A stretch of 64,000 bases of DNA, taken from assembly GCF_051857535.1 (NCBI RefSeq), contig NZ_JBPZGY010000005.1:248001-312000 (forward strand), read 5' to 3'. Made by a program: the position numbers and the translations under genes. Each line of letters opens with the position of its first letter. The stretch's first letter is position 1. This DNA is from Roseateles_B sp051857535. Its GTDB lineage: Bacteria > Pseudomonadota > Gammaproteobacteria > Burkholderiales > Burkholderiaceae_C. The notes below the pieces were generated by a model. That model searched no databases and was not told the DNA's origin. It worked only from the letters and a program-made list of their open reading frames with translations. Below are positions 1 through 8,111 of the stretch, one piece after another.

Positions 1-2
1 TG

Positions 3-284
3 GTGCAGCAGGGCCGGGCTGACCTGCTGCTGGCGCCGTTCCAGCCCACGCCGGACCTGTCCCTGATCGTGGAGGGCATACGCCTGGTCCCGGTGCCTGG
101 CCTCAAGCTGCGCATGCGGGGCACGCGGCATTTCCTGATCTCCCGCACGCACCCTCTGGGGCCGCGGCTGCGCGCCCAGCTCAATGGCGGCCTGGCCCGC
201 CTGAAGCAGCAGGGCCTGATCCGCCGCGCCTATGAGCAGAGCGGCTTCTTCAACGCCCGTGTGGCGGGGTGGACGCGGCTCTGA
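3..284 (+). CDS. C-terminal end of a probable periplasmic substrate-binding-like protein (partial)
   Basis: The gene runs in from outside the window, so only about 93 C-terminal residues are visible and the true start is unknown. The tail carries a pattern seen at the C-terminus of family 3 solute-binding proteins: a SRTHPLG stretch, then a helix in which leucine, lysine and glutamine alternate, then an RRAYEQSGF ending. Codon use and GC match the neighbours. It converges with the cupin gene 21 bp downstream. No ligand can be predicted from this fragment, and another family remains possible. Confidence 0.45.
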   Translation: MQQGRADLLLAPFQPTPDLSLIVEGIRLVPVPGLKLRMRGTRHFLISRTHPLGPRLRAQLNGGLARLKQQGLIRRAYEQSGFFNARVAGWTRL

Positions 285-305
285 GCCTGCGAGGCAGGAC
301 TACCC

Positions 306-674
306 TCAGGCCGGCAGTTCCACCAGCACGAACTGCTTGCGCACGGGCTCGAGCACCTCGAATTCACCACGAAAGCCGGGCGGGATGACGGCGCCCTCGC
401 CGGGCCCGACCTCGGTGCGGCTGCCATCCTCGCCATGCAGACAGATGCGGCCTTCCAGCACGTGGAAATACTCCTGCGTGCCCGGCGCGAACTCGATGCG
501 CCAGCGGCCCACCTCGCAGGCCCAGACGCCTGCGCTCATCGGGCCGGCCTCGTGCATCAGCCAGGTCTGGCGCTGCGGGGCACCTTCGACGCGACGGTCC
601 TCGCGGGGCTGGTCCCATTGCGGGGCCAGGCCCTCGGTGCTGGCGATGGGGGTGATGCGGGGCGCGGTACTCAC
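306..674 (-). CDS. Cupin domain protein (EutQ/DUF861-like)
   Basis: Small 122-residue protein made of one cupin barrel. The first cupin motif is visible as a glycine, then YFHVLEG and a following acidic/glycine turn. The second appears as PGEGAVIPPG and a later FEV strand. Only one histidine sits in motif 1, so metal binding is uncertain. Proteins of this type are often annotated as DUF861 or ethanolamine-utilisation-like cupins, usually of unknown substrate. It lies 15 bp downstream of the VOC gene on the same strand and is probably co-transcribed with it and dtd. Confidence 0.7.
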   Translation of the reverse strand: MSTAPRITPIASTEGLAPQWDQPREDRRVEGAPQRQTWLMHEAGPMSAGVWACEVGRWRIEFAPGTQEYFHVLEGRICLHGEDGSRTEVGPGEGAVIPPGFRGEFEVLEPVRKQFVLVELPA

Positions 675-689
675 CGGGGGCGCTCCGTC

Positions 690-1079
690 TCAGGCCTCGG
701 CCGCGGTACAGACCACGGCCAGCTTGTTGCCGTCCAGGTCGCGGAAGTAGGCGGCGTAGAAATTCGGTGCGTAGTCGCGCAGGCCCGGCTTGCCCTCGCA
801 GCGGCCGCCAGCGGCCAGGGCGGCGGCATGCACGGCGTCCACCTGGGCGCGCGTGGCGGCGGCCAGGGCCAGCATGCTGCCGTTGCCCACGGTGGCAGGG
901 GCGTCGTCGTAGGGCTTGCAGATCCAGAGGAAGGCCTTGGCATCGGGCGCGTCCGGGCCGTAGCCGCAGAACTCGTCGTCGGCATAGGTGCACTTGAGGC
1001 CCAGGGGGGCGAGGGTGGCGTCGTAGAAGCGCTTGGCGGTCGGGCGGTCGTTGCTGCCCAGGGTGGCGTAGGAAAGCAT
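690..1079 (-). CDS. VOC family protein (glyoxalase/bleomycin-resistance fold)
   Basis: A 129-residue single-domain protein starting MLSYATLG, the usual entry into the first beta-alpha-beta module of the vicinal oxygen chelate fold. The second module ends in YAAYFRDLDGNKL, the DxxGN turn that is typical of glyoxalase-like members. The reading frame stays open upstream, but MLSYA is the start expected for the family. It lies just downstream of dtd on the same strand. The substrate is unknown; many close relatives are uncharacterised. Confidence 0.8.
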   Translation of the reverse strand: MLSYATLGSNDRPTAKRFYDATLAPLGLKCTYADDEFCGYGPDAPDAKAFLWICKPYDDAPATVGNGSMLALAAATRAQVDAVHAAALAAGGRCEGKPGLRDYAPNFYAAYFRDLDGNKLAVVCTAAEA

Positions 1080-1117
1080 GGCGTGTCTTTCTGAAACGGG
1101 AAGAGGCGGGGAGGGGG

Positions 1118-1558
1118 TCAGGTCATGCGCAGGGGGATGGTGACCGGGCCGTCGTTGACCAGGTGCACCTGCATATCCGCACCGAACTCGCCGCATTGCA
1201 CCAGCGGGTGCTGGCGGCGGGCGAACGTCAGGCAATGCTCGTAGAGATGCCGGCCCAGCTCGGCCGGCGCAGCGCCGATGAAGCTGGGGCGGTTGCCGCC
1301 GCTGGTGTCGGCCGCCAGGGTGAACTGCGAGACGATGAGCAGGCCGCCGCCCACGTCCTGGACGCTGCGGTTCATCTTGCCGGCTTCGTCGCTGAAGACG
1401 CGCAGCTTGAGCACCTTCTGGATCAGCTTCTCGGCGACGGCCTCGGTGTCATCGGGCTCGGCGCAGACCAGCATCAGGAAGCCGGCGCCGATCTGGCCCG
1501 TCACCCGGCCCTCCACCTCGACACGCGCCTCGCGCACGCGCTGCAGGATTGCGATCAT
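1118..1558 (-). CDS. dtd: D-aminoacyl-tRNA deacylase
   Basis: Cytosolic proofreading enzyme that hydrolyses D-aminoacyl-tRNA. The product is 146 residues, the normal Dtd length. It contains the SQFTLAADT strand with its catalytic-pocket threonine and, near the C-terminus, an NDGPVT motif holding the Gly-cisPro pair that gives chiral selectivity. The start at MIAILQRV matches the family. It overlaps the upstream cation-efflux gene by four bases (ATGA), so translation is probably coupled. Confidence 0.93.
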   Translation of the reverse strand: MIAILQRVREARVEVEGRVTGQIGAGFLMLVCAEPDDTEAVAEKLIQKVLKLRVFSDEAGKMNRSVQDVGGGLLIVSQFTLAADTSGGNRPSFIGAAPAELGRHLYEHCLTFARRQHPLVQCGEFGADMQVHLVNDGPVTIPLRMT

Positions 1559-2457
1559 GGGCCGATGCCCTCCGTGTCCTTGGGGTCGTTGAAGTGCGCC
1601 TCCACGTCCATGGGCAGCAGCTGGATGCTGGCGCGCAGGCCGGGCACGGCCTCCATCAGGGCGCGCTCCACGGCCCCGCGCTCGGCGGCGGCCTGGCCCA
1701 GGGACCAGTTCGAGGGCATGTGCATGTGCATGTCCACGTAGCGGCGCTGGCCCGAGACGCGGGTGGCGATGTGGTCGAAGCGCACCTGCTGGTGGCTGCA
1801 GCGTTCCAGGACGGCGTGGATGGCGGCCTGGCTCTCGGTGTCCAGGGCCTCGTCCATCAGGCCGGCGGCGGATTCCATCACCAGCAGCGCGCCCTCGCGC
1901 AGGATGTTCAGCGCCACCAGCACGGCGATCACCGGGTCCAGCCACAGCCAGCCGGTGGCCATCACGCCAATCAGGCCGGCCACCACGCCGATGGAGGTCC
2001 AGACGTCGGTGAAGAGGTGGCGGGCATCGGCCTCCAGGGCCATGGAGCGGTGCTCGCGGGCTTTCTTGAGCATGGCCCAGGCCAGGCCGCCGTTGAGCGC
2101 CGAGCTGACCAGGGACAGCACCATGCCCAGACCCAGTTGCTCCACCGGCTGCGGGCTCAGCAGCCGGTGCACGGCGGCCCAGATGATGCCGGCCGCGGCC
2201 GCGAAGATCAGCACGCCCTCGAAGCCGCTGGAGAAGTACTCGGCCTTGTGGTGGCCGAAGGGGTGGTCATCGTCAGGGGGGCGCTGGGCCACGGTCACCA
2301 TGGCCAGGGCGAACATGGCGCCGGCCAGGTTGACCAGGGACTCCAGGGCGTCCGAGAGCAGGGAGACGGAGTCCGTCCAGTACCAGGCCCCGGTCTTCAG
2401 GGCGATGGTGACGGCGGCCACCGCGATCGAGAGCTTGAGGTAGCTGCTGACTTGCAT
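1555..2457 (-). CDS. Cation diffusion facilitator family transporter (FieF-like)
   Basis: A 300-residue inner-membrane metal/proton antiporter of the CDF family. Transmembrane helices are visible at the N-terminus (SVSLLSDALESLVNL) with the DxxxS/D metal-site residues. The loop HPFGHHKAEY is typical of the FieF branch, and FTDVWTS supplies the second half of the metal site. A cytoplasmic domain of about 90 residues closes the protein. Zinc, iron, cobalt or manganese are all possible substrates. The gene is followed directly by dtd with a four-base overlap. It is divergent from argB across a 163-bp gap. Confidence 0.88.
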   Translation of the reverse strand: MQVSSYLKLSIAVAAVTIALKTGAWYWTDSVSLLSDALESLVNLAGAMFALAMVTVAQRPPDDDHPFGHHKAEYFSSGFEGVLIFAAAAGIIWAAVHRLLSPQPVEQLGLGMVLSLVSSALNGGLAWAMLKKAREHRSMALEADARHLFTDVWTSIGVVAGLIGVMATGWLWLDPVIAVLVALNILREGALLVMESAAGLMDEALDTESQAAIHAVLERCSHQQVRFDHIATRVSGQRRYVDMHMHMPSNWSLGQAAAERGAVERALMEAVPGLRASIQLLPMDVEAHFNDPKDTEGIGP

Positions 2458-2546
2458 GATGGGCTGGATTCTCGCTGCTGCCGGGCCTGTCTTTTTGCGA
2501 TGCGAACGGTTCGCTTTTCGTGAACCCTGGGGCCACGCGGGCCAGG

Positions 2547-2564
2547 GGTGGCGGTCCTACAATC
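2547..2564 (+). promoter_or_regulatory. Probable argB promoter region with TACAAT -10
   Basis: The stretch GGTGGCGGTCCTACAATC contains TACAAT at 2558-2563, a good -10 hexamer 57 bases before the argB start codon. A -35 box is not obvious. The same 18 bases recur upstream of argJ at 26579 with two differences. Confidence 0.45.
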
Positions 2565-2620
2565 GCCGCGAGTTCCGCGGGCTCGCTTGTCTCTCCCGCG
2601 TCTTCCTGCCGAGCAGCACC

Positions 2621-3532
2621 ATGAAGAACGATCCCGCCCTGCACACCGACGTGTCCCATATCGCCCCGCGCGAGAAGGCCGAGATCCTGTCCCAGGCGCT
2701 GCCCTACATCCGCAAGTTCCACGGCAAGACCATCGTGATCAAGTACGGCGGCAACGCCATGACCGACCCGGTGCTGCAGCAGGACTTCGCCGAGGACGTG
2801 GTCCTGCTCAAGCTTGTGGGCATGAATCCTGTGGTGGTGCACGGCGGCGGTCCGCAGATCGAGGAGTTGCTGGGCAAGCTGGGCAAGAAGGGCCACTTCA
2901 TCCAGGGCATGCGCGTCACCGACAAGGAGACCATGGACGTGGTCGAGTGGGTGCTGGCCGGCGAGGTGCAGCAGGACGTGGTCGGCCTCATCAACGCCGC
3001 CGGTGGCAAGGCCGTGGGCCTGACCGGCCGTGACGGCGGCATGATCCGCGCCAGGAAGCTCAAGGTCCAGGACAAGGACGACCCCAGCAAGGAGCACGAC
3101 ATCGGCCAGGTCGGGGACATCGTCTCCATCGACCCCAGCGTGGTGAAGGCCTTGCAGGACGACCAGTTCATCCCTGTGGTCAGCCCCATCGGCTTCGGCG
3201 AGAACAACGAGAGCTACAACATCAACGCCGACGTCGTGGCCGCCAAGCTGGCCACCGTGCTGCAGGCCGAGAAGCTGCTGATGCTCACCAACATCCGCGG
3301 CGTGCTGGACAAGCAAGGCCAGCTGATGACGGAGCTGACGCCCAAGCGCATCGACGAGCTGGTGGCGGATGGCACCATCAGCGGCGGCATGATCCCGAAG
3401 ATCGCTGGCGCCATCGACGCGGCCAAGAGCGGCGTGAATGCCGTGCACATCATCGATGGCCGGGTGCCGCACGCCATGCTGCTGGAGATCCTGTCTGACC
3501 AGGCCTACGGCACGATGATCCGCTCGCACTGA
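2621..3532 (+). CDS. argB: Acetylglutamate kinase
   Basis: Phosphorylates N-acetylglutamate in the second step of arginine biosynthesis. The 303-residue product shows the amino-acid-kinase fold: IKYGGNAM for the phosphate-binding N-terminus, VVHGGGPQI for substrate binding, a GLTGRDGG loop, and YNINADVVAAKLA and GGMIPK for nucleotide contacts. The start at MKNDPALH is chosen because homologous sequence begins there, although the frame is open further upstream. The pyrimidine nucleotidase gene follows after six bases, so the two are likely one transcript. argJ is in this window too, but about 23 kb away. Confidence 0.97.
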   Translation: MKNDPALHTDVSHIAPREKAEILSQALPYIRKFHGKTIVIKYGGNAMTDPVLQQDFAEDVVLLKLVGMNPVVVHGGGPQIEELLGKLGKKGHFIQGMRVTDKETMDVVEWVLAGEVQQDVVGLINAAGGKAVGLTGRDGGMIRARKLKVQDKDDPSKEHDIGQVGDIVSIDPSVVKALQDDQFIPVVSPIGFGENNESYNINADVVAAKLATVLQAEKLLMLTNIRGVLDKQGQLMTELTPKRIDELVADGTISGGMIPKIAGAIDAAKSGVNAVHIIDGRVPHAMLLEILSDQAYGTMIRSH

Positions 3533-3538
3533 GCCCCG

Positions 3539-4306
3539 ATGCGGCGCCCACCCCTGCGCCGCGCCGGCCGGGCCCGCCAGCATGGCGAGGGCCCGGTCTG
3601 GCTCTTCGACCTCGACAACACCCTGCACAACGCCTCGGACCGCGTGTTCGCAGCGCTCAATGTGGCCATGACGCGCTACATCGAGCAGCACCTGGGCGTC
3701 GACACCGACGAGGCCAACCGCCTGCGCCGCGTCTACTGGGCCCGCTACGGGGCCACGCTGACCGGCCTGGTGCGCCACCACGGCGTGGACGCCGCGGACT
3801 TCCTGGCCGAGACCCACGCGCTGCCCGGCATGGAGGCGCATCTGCACGGCCATGCCCATGACCTGGCGGCCCTGGCCCGCCTGCCCGGGCGCAAGTTCCT
3901 GCTGACCAACGGCCCCGGTGCCTACGCCTGGCGCGTGCTGCATGCCGTGGGCCTGGACCATGCCTTCGAAGGGGTGATCGCGCTGGAGCAGATGGCCATG
4001 TTTGGCCAACTGCGCCCCAAGCCGGACCGCCGCATGTTCCGTCATGTGCTGGCGCGCTTGCAGCTCAGGCCCGCGCGCTGCGTGCTGGTGGAGGACAGCC
4101 TGATGCACCAGAAGGCGGCCCGGTCCCTGGGCCTTCGCACGGTGTGGATCCAGCGCTGGACCAAGGCTTCCGTGCATGGCCCCGAGGCCCACCTGCCGCT
4201 GCGGCGGCGCCCGGTCTTTGTGGACCAGCGCGTGCACGGCCTGGGCGAGCTGAGATGGCGTGCACTTGTCCGCATTACGGCGAAGCCTGGCGGGGGTTTT
4301 CCATAG
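3539..4306 (+). CDS. Pyrimidine 5'-nucleotidase (HAD superfamily, SDT1-like)
   Basis: A 255-residue HAD phosphatase, likely acting on pyrimidine nucleoside monophosphates. Motif I is FDLDNTLH, with the nucleophile aspartate near residue 24. Motif II is LTNG. Motif III with IV reads KPD...VEDS. The helical cap between motifs I and II fits the SDT1/YjjG-type group. In Burkholderiales this gene usually lies between argB and slmA, as it nearly does here. It begins six bases after argB, without a clear ribosome-binding site, which suggests coupling. The last 30 residues are poorly conserved in character. Confidence 0.85.
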   Translation: MRRPPLRRAGRARQHGEGPVWLFDLDNTLHNASDRVFAALNVAMTRYIEQHLGVDTDEANRLRRVYWARYGATLTGLVRHHGVDAADFLAETHALPGMEAHLHGHAHDLAALARLPGRKFLLTNGPGAYAWRVLHAVGLDHAFEGVIALEQMAMFGQLRPKPDRRMFRHVLARLQLRPARCVLVEDSLMHQKAARSLGLRTVWIQRWTKASVHGPEAHLPLRRRPVFVDQRVHGLGELRWRALVRITAKPGGGFP

Positions 4307-4414
4307 CCCCCTGATCGCCCGATGCCAAGGGCCTGTTTTTGACGGTAGCATCCGCCACGCAGAAGCAGCGGTGCGTCTGCCCCGCACAGCCGGGTACAGA
4401 AGAACGACAAGCCC

Positions 4415-5098
4415 ATGTCATTGTTCAGCGTTCTGATCGTCGAAGACCAGGTCCGGTTCCGGGAAGCCTTCGAGAAATCCCTGTCCCAGGCCAGTGACAT
4501 CCGTTTGCTGGGCATGGCGTCTGATCTGCAGCAGGGTCGACGGATGTTCGACCAGCTGCGGCCTGACGTGCTCCTGGTGGACCTGGACCTCCCTGGCGGC
4601 AGTGGCATCGAGCTCATCCGCCATGCAGCCCAGGCCCATCCCGATTGCGAGGTGATGGTGATCTCGGTCTTCGGTGATGAGCAGCATGTGCTGTCCAGCA
4701 TCGAGGCCGGTGCCACCGGCTACCTGCTCAAGGACAGCCTGGCCCTGGACCTCCCCGACCAGTTGCGTGCCCTGCGCAGTGGTGGCAGCCCCATCAGCCC
4801 CGTTATCGCCCGCCGTCTGCTGCTGCGCCTGAACGCCGGCACCCAGCACCTGCATGGCCTGCCGCCCGAGACGGGCGCGGCGCCGTTGGACGAGAACGTC
4901 ATCGCCCTGTCCGAGCAGGAATCCCGCGTGTTGCACCTGGCGGCCAAGGGCTTCACCTTCGACGAGATCGCGCAGTTCCTGCAGGTCTCGCCGCATACCG
5001 TCATGACCTATGTCAAGCGCATCTACCGCAAGTTGCAGGTGCGCTCCAAGGTCGAGGCCATCTACGAGGCGCGACGCCTGGGTTGGCTGCGCGACTGA
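4415..5098 (+). CDS. Response regulator, NarL/FixJ type with LuxR HTH
   Basis: A 227-residue two-component regulator. The receiver domain covers about residues 4-120, with acidic residues E10/D11, the phospho-acceptor D56 in LLVDLDLPGG and K106 in YLLKDS. The LuxR-type helix-turn-helix covers about residues 160-225, seen as LSEQESRVLHLAAKGFTFDE and VSPHTVMTYVKRIYRKL. No histidine kinase is adjacent, so it is an orphan here. It interrupts the usual nucleotidase-slmA neighbourhood. Target genes cannot be inferred. Confidence 0.9.
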   Translation: MSLFSVLIVEDQVRFREAFEKSLSQASDIRLLGMASDLQQGRRMFDQLRPDVLLVDLDLPGGSGIELIRHAAQAHPDCEVMVISVFGDEQHVLSSIEAGATGYLLKDSLALDLPDQLRALRSGGSPISPVIARRLLLRLNAGTQHLHGLPPETGAAPLDENVIALSEQESRVLHLAAKGFTFDEIAQFLQVSPHTVMTYVKRIYRKLQVRSKVEAIYEARRLGWLRD

Positions 5099-5165
5099 AG
5101 GCTTCCCAAGCGCGGGCCTGAGATGGCCAAGGGCGCCGCGGGCCTGTGCCAGAATCCACAGCGCC

Positions 5166-5831
5166 ATGCACGTCGCCGCCTCCCCCGATCTGGACCCCGA
5201 AGACCCTGCCGCCGGTGCCCCCGAAGCGGCAGCGCCCGAGCCCAAGCGCCGCACCCGTCCCAAGCCGGGCGAGCGCCGGGTGCAGATCCTGCAGACCCTG
5301 GCCAGCATGCTGGAGCAGCCGGGTGCCGAGCGCGTGACCACGGCCGCGCTGGCCGGCCGGCTGGAGGTCAGCGAAGCCGCGCTGTACCGCCACTTCGCCA
5401 GCAAGGCCCAGATGTTCGAGGGCCTGATCGAGTTCATCGAATCCAGCATCTACACCCTGCTGAACCAGATCAGTGAGCGCGAGGCCGCCGGCCTGGTGCA
5501 GGCGCAGCGCATCGTCTCGGTGCTGCTGCAGTTCGGCGAGCGCAACCCGGGCATGAGCCGGGTGATGGTGGGGGACGCCCTCGTCTACGAGAACGAGCGG
5601 CTGATCCAGCGCATGAATCTGTTCTTTGATCGCGTCGAGGCCACCTTGCGCCAGGTGCTGCGTCAGGCCGCCGAGGCCGATGGATCCGACACGCCGACGG
5701 TGCATGCCAACGCCCAGGCCTCGGTGCTGGTGAGCTTCATCATCGGCCGGCTGCAGCGCTATGCCCGCTCGGGATTCAAGCGCATGCCCACCGAGCAGCT
5801 GGATGTCGCCCTGGCCTTGCTGACGCGCTGA
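5166..5831 (+). CDS. slmA: Nucleoid occlusion factor SlmA (TetR family)
   Basis: A DNA-bound inhibitor of FtsZ polymerisation that prevents division over the nucleoid. The TetR-type N-terminal domain is at about residues 35-85, including TTAALAGRLEVSEAALYRHF. The dimer domain includes GDALVYENERLIQRMN and ends in a conserved IIGRLQRYARSGFKR helix. The product is 221 residues. The first 35 are an Ala/Pro/Glu-rich extension, as in other betaproteobacterial SlmA. The start MHVAASP is preferred over upstream in-frame codons that lie inside the preceding gene. Confidence 0.92.
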   Translation: MHVAASPDLDPEDPAAGAPEAAAPEPKRRTRPKPGERRVQILQTLASMLEQPGAERVTTAALAGRLEVSEAALYRHFASKAQMFEGLIEFIESSIYTLLNQISEREAAGLVQAQRIVSVLLQFGERNPGMSRVMVGDALVYENERLIQRMNLFFDRVEATLRQVLRQAAEADGSDTPTVHANAQASVLVSFIIGRLQRYARSGFKRMPTEQLDVALALLTR

Positions 5832-5891
5832 GTCCGTGGCCCGCGCGGGCTGCACTTCCCTCCTCATGCCCGGTCCGCCGGGACGACCGCC

Positions 5892-6833
5892 ATGTCCACC
5901 GAAGCCCTTGCCCAGTTCCTGAACCGCGCGGAAAGCCTGCTGGCACGCGCGGAGTCACTGCTGCCACCAGCGCTGGGTGCGCCCGACTGGGCCGCCTCCA
6001 GCGCTTTCCGCTACCGACGCCGCCGCGGCGCGCCCGTGCTGGAGCCCGTGCGCCATGTGGCCACCATCCGCCTGGAGGCGCTGAAGGAGGTCGATGCCCA
6101 GAAAGAGCGCCTGCTGCAGAACAGCCGGCAGTTCGTGCAGGGGCGGCCGGCCAACAATGTGCTGCTGACGGGCGCGCGCGGGACGGGCAAGAGTTCGCTG
6201 ATCAAGGCCGTGCTCAATGAATTCTCGGACCAGGGCCTGCGTCTCATCGAGGTCGACAAGGCCGACCTCGTTGACCTGCCCGATCTCGTCGACCTGGTGG
6301 CCGAGCGGCCCGAGCGCTTCATCATCTTCTGCGATGACCTCAGCTTTGAAGAAGGCGAGGCCGGCTACAAGGCGCTGAAGTCCATGCTGGACGGCTCCAT
6401 CGCCGCCGCCAGCGACAACGTGCTGATCTACGCCACCAGCAACCGCCGCCACCTGCTGCCCGAGCAGATGCGCGACAACCTCGCGGCCAAGGTCGACGAA
6501 AACGGCGAGCTGCATCCGGGCGAGGCTATCGAGGAGAAGGTGAGTCTGTCCGAGCGCTTCGGGCTGTGGATCAGCTTCTATCCCTTCAGCCAGCAGGAGT
6601 ACCTGGCCATCGCCGCGCAGTGGCTGCGGCATTTCGGCCTGGACGAGGCCGCCATCGCGGCCGCGCGCCAGCCGGCGCTGATCTGGGCCCTGGAGCGCGG
6701 CTCCCGCTCCGGTCGCGTGGCCTACCAGTTCGCCCGCGACCTGGCTGGGCGGGGTGGCCCGGGCTCCGCTGCCGCGGATGATGCAGCCCCGGCGCGCCCT
6801 GCCGCCATTCCTGACGATCTGGACCAGGCCTGA
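5892..6833 (+). CDS. AAA+ ATPase of the DUF815 family
   Basis: A 313-residue P-loop ATPase of unknown cellular role. The Walker A motif GARGTGKSS lies near residues 94-102, and the Walker B motif FIIFCDDLSFEE near 143-154. A sensor stretch with YATSNRRHLL follows. These features define the DUF815 group of soluble single-domain AAA proteins. The C-terminal 40 residues are Ala/Pro/Asp-rich and probably disordered. The NUDIX gene starts five bases downstream, a pairing common in Burkholderiales, so the two are likely co-expressed. Confidence 0.88.
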   Translation: MSTEALAQFLNRAESLLARAESLLPPALGAPDWAASSAFRYRRRRGAPVLEPVRHVATIRLEALKEVDAQKERLLQNSRQFVQGRPANNVLLTGARGTGKSSLIKAVLNEFSDQGLRLIEVDKADLVDLPDLVDLVAERPERFIIFCDDLSFEEGEAGYKALKSMLDGSIAAASDNVLIYATSNRRHLLPEQMRDNLAAKVDENGELHPGEAIEEKVSLSERFGLWISFYPFSQQEYLAIAAQWLRHFGLDEAAIAAARQPALIWALERGSRSGRVAYQFARDLAGRGGPGSAAADDAAPARPAAIPDDLDQA

Positions 6834-6838
6834 CTCCC

Positions 6839-7309
6839 ATGACGAATGACTCGACGACGAACAGCTACCCGCCCGACCGTGTCCCCGTGGACGTGGCCGT
6901 GGGCGTGCTGGTGCAGCGTGACGCGCAGGGCCGAGAGGCCGACTTCCTGCTGACCTCGCGCCCTGAGGGCAAGGTCTACGCGGGCTACTGGGAGTACCCC
7001 GGCGGCAAGCTGGAGGCTGGCGAGACCGTGGAGCAGGCTCTGCGCCGCGAGTTGCAGGAGGAGCTGGGCATCACCATTGGCGCGGCTCACCCGTGGAAGA
7101 TCGAGGTGATGGACTATCCCCATGCCCGGGTGCGCCTGCACTTCTGCAAGGTCTATGACTGGCAGGGCGATTTCGAGATGCGCGAGGGCCAGCAGATGGC
7201 CTGGCAAGGCCTGCCGGTGAGGGTGCAGCCCGTGCTGCCGGGCACCATCCCCGTGCTGCAGTGGTTTGCCGCTGAGCGGGGCTTCCAGGGGGCTACTCAC
7301 CATGGCTGA
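6839..7309 (+). CDS. NUDIX hydrolase, MutT-like
   Basis: A 156-residue protein, probably a nucleotide-pool sanitising 8-oxo-dGTP diphosphatase. The NUDIX box is complete: GGKLEAGET at its start and RELQEELGI at its end, in the Gx5Ex7REUxEExGU arrangement. The strand AVGVLVQRD precedes it and RPEGKVYAGYWEYPGG matches the MutT family. It follows the DUF815 ATPase by five bases and overlaps the likely start of hisI by eight bases. Substrate specificity within NUDIX is not decided by the box alone. Confidence 0.88.
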   Translation: MTNDSTTNSYPPDRVPVDVAVGVLVQRDAQGREADFLLTSRPEGKVYAGYWEYPGGKLEAGETVEQALRRELQEELGITIGAAHPWKIEVMDYPHARVRLHFCKVYDWQGDFEMREGQQMAWQGLPVRVQPVLPGTIPVLQWFAAERGFQGATHHG

Positions 7310-7715
7310 GTACACTGCCGCCATGGATTGGCTGGATCAGATCAAGTGGGACGAGCAGGGCCTGGTGCCCGTCATCGCCCAGGAGCGCGACACTGGCGAC
7401 GTGCTCATGTTCGCCTGGATGAACCGCGAGGCCCTGCGCCTGACGGCGGAAAAGGGCGAGGCCGTCTACTGGAGCCGCTCGCGCCAGAAGCTCTGGCACA
7501 AGGGCGAGGAGTCCGGCCACATCCAGCAGGTGCACGAGATGCGCCTGGACTGCGACAGCGACGTCGTCCTGCTCAAGATCACCCAGCGCGGCCACGAGCC
7601 CGGCATCGCCTGCCACACGGGCCGGCACAGCTGCTTCTACCAGCGCCTGGACGGGCAACAGTGGACCGCGGTGGAGCCCGTGCTCAAGGACCCCGACCAC
7701 ATCTACAGCAAGTGA
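7302..7715 (+). CDS. hisI: Phosphoribosyl-AMP cyclohydrolase
   Basis: Third step of histidine biosynthesis: opens the adenine ring of PR-AMP, zinc-dependent. Conserved blocks are visible: VLMFAWMNREAL, YWSRSRQKLWHKGEESGH, RLDCDSDVVL and the metal-binding CHTGRHSCF. I place the start at 7302 because an AGGGGG stretch lies nine bases upstream. An ATG at 7323 (MDWLDQIKW) agrees better with homologue length and is a real alternative. The other his genes are not in the window apart from hisE, seven bases downstream. Confidence 0.93.
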   Translation: MAEYTAAMDWLDQIKWDEQGLVPVIAQERDTGDVLMFAWMNREALRLTAEKGEAVYWSRSRQKLWHKGEESGHIQQVHEMRLDCDSDVVLLKITQRGHEPGIACHTGRHSCFYQRLDGQQWTAVEPVLKDPDHIYSK

Positions 7716-7722
7716 AGCGGCC

Positions 7723-8058
7723 ATGAACGGCAATGACATCCTGGCCCGGCTGGGCGAGACCATCGATTCACGCAAGCCCGAGGCCGGCGGCGACCCTTCG
7801 GCCAGCTACGTGGCCAAGCTCTTCCACAAGGGCCTGGACAGCATCCTGAAGAAGGTCGGCGAGGAAGCCACCGAGGTGGTGCTGGCCGCCAAGGACGGTG
7901 ACCCCGCCAAGCTGACCTACGAGGTGGCCGACCTCTGGTTCCACTCCATGATCGCGCTCAGCGCCCTGGGCCTGAAGCCGGCGGACGTGCTGAACGAGCT
8001 GGCGCGGCGCGAGGGGCTGTCGGGGCTGGAGGAGTTTGCGGCGCGCGGCAAGGAGTGA
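7723..8058 (+). CDS. hisE: Phosphoribosyl-ATP pyrophosphatase
   Basis: Second step of histidine biosynthesis, hydrolysing PR-ATP to PR-AMP and pyrophosphate. The 111-residue all-helical product has the MazG-like signature: SYVAKLFHKGLDSILKKVGEEATE followed by YEVADLWFHSMI (given here as two separate blocks). It is a separate gene from hisI, as is usual in betaproteobacteria, and is translated from an ATG seven bases after the hisI stop region. Confidence 0.94.
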   Translation: MNGNDILARLGETIDSRKPEAGGDPSASYVAKLFHKGLDSILKKVGEEATEVVLAAKDGDPAKLTYEVADLWFHSMIALSALGLKPADVLNELARREGLSGLEEFAARGKE

Positions 8059-8111
8059 GCGGGCGACGGCGATAGCCGAGCCCGGGGGAAGGAAGATACA
8101 AGGGAGGAACG

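Noticed and set aside
4289..4312. GGGGG/CCCCC hairpin at the end of the nucleotidase gene
   Set aside because: Only five pairs, a ten-base loop and no following T-run; too weak to call a terminator.
2273..4387. 704-codon open frame opposite argB and the nucleotidase gene
   Set aside because: Antisense shadow with repetitive Ala/His/Gly-rich sequence; argB is unmistakable on the plus strand.
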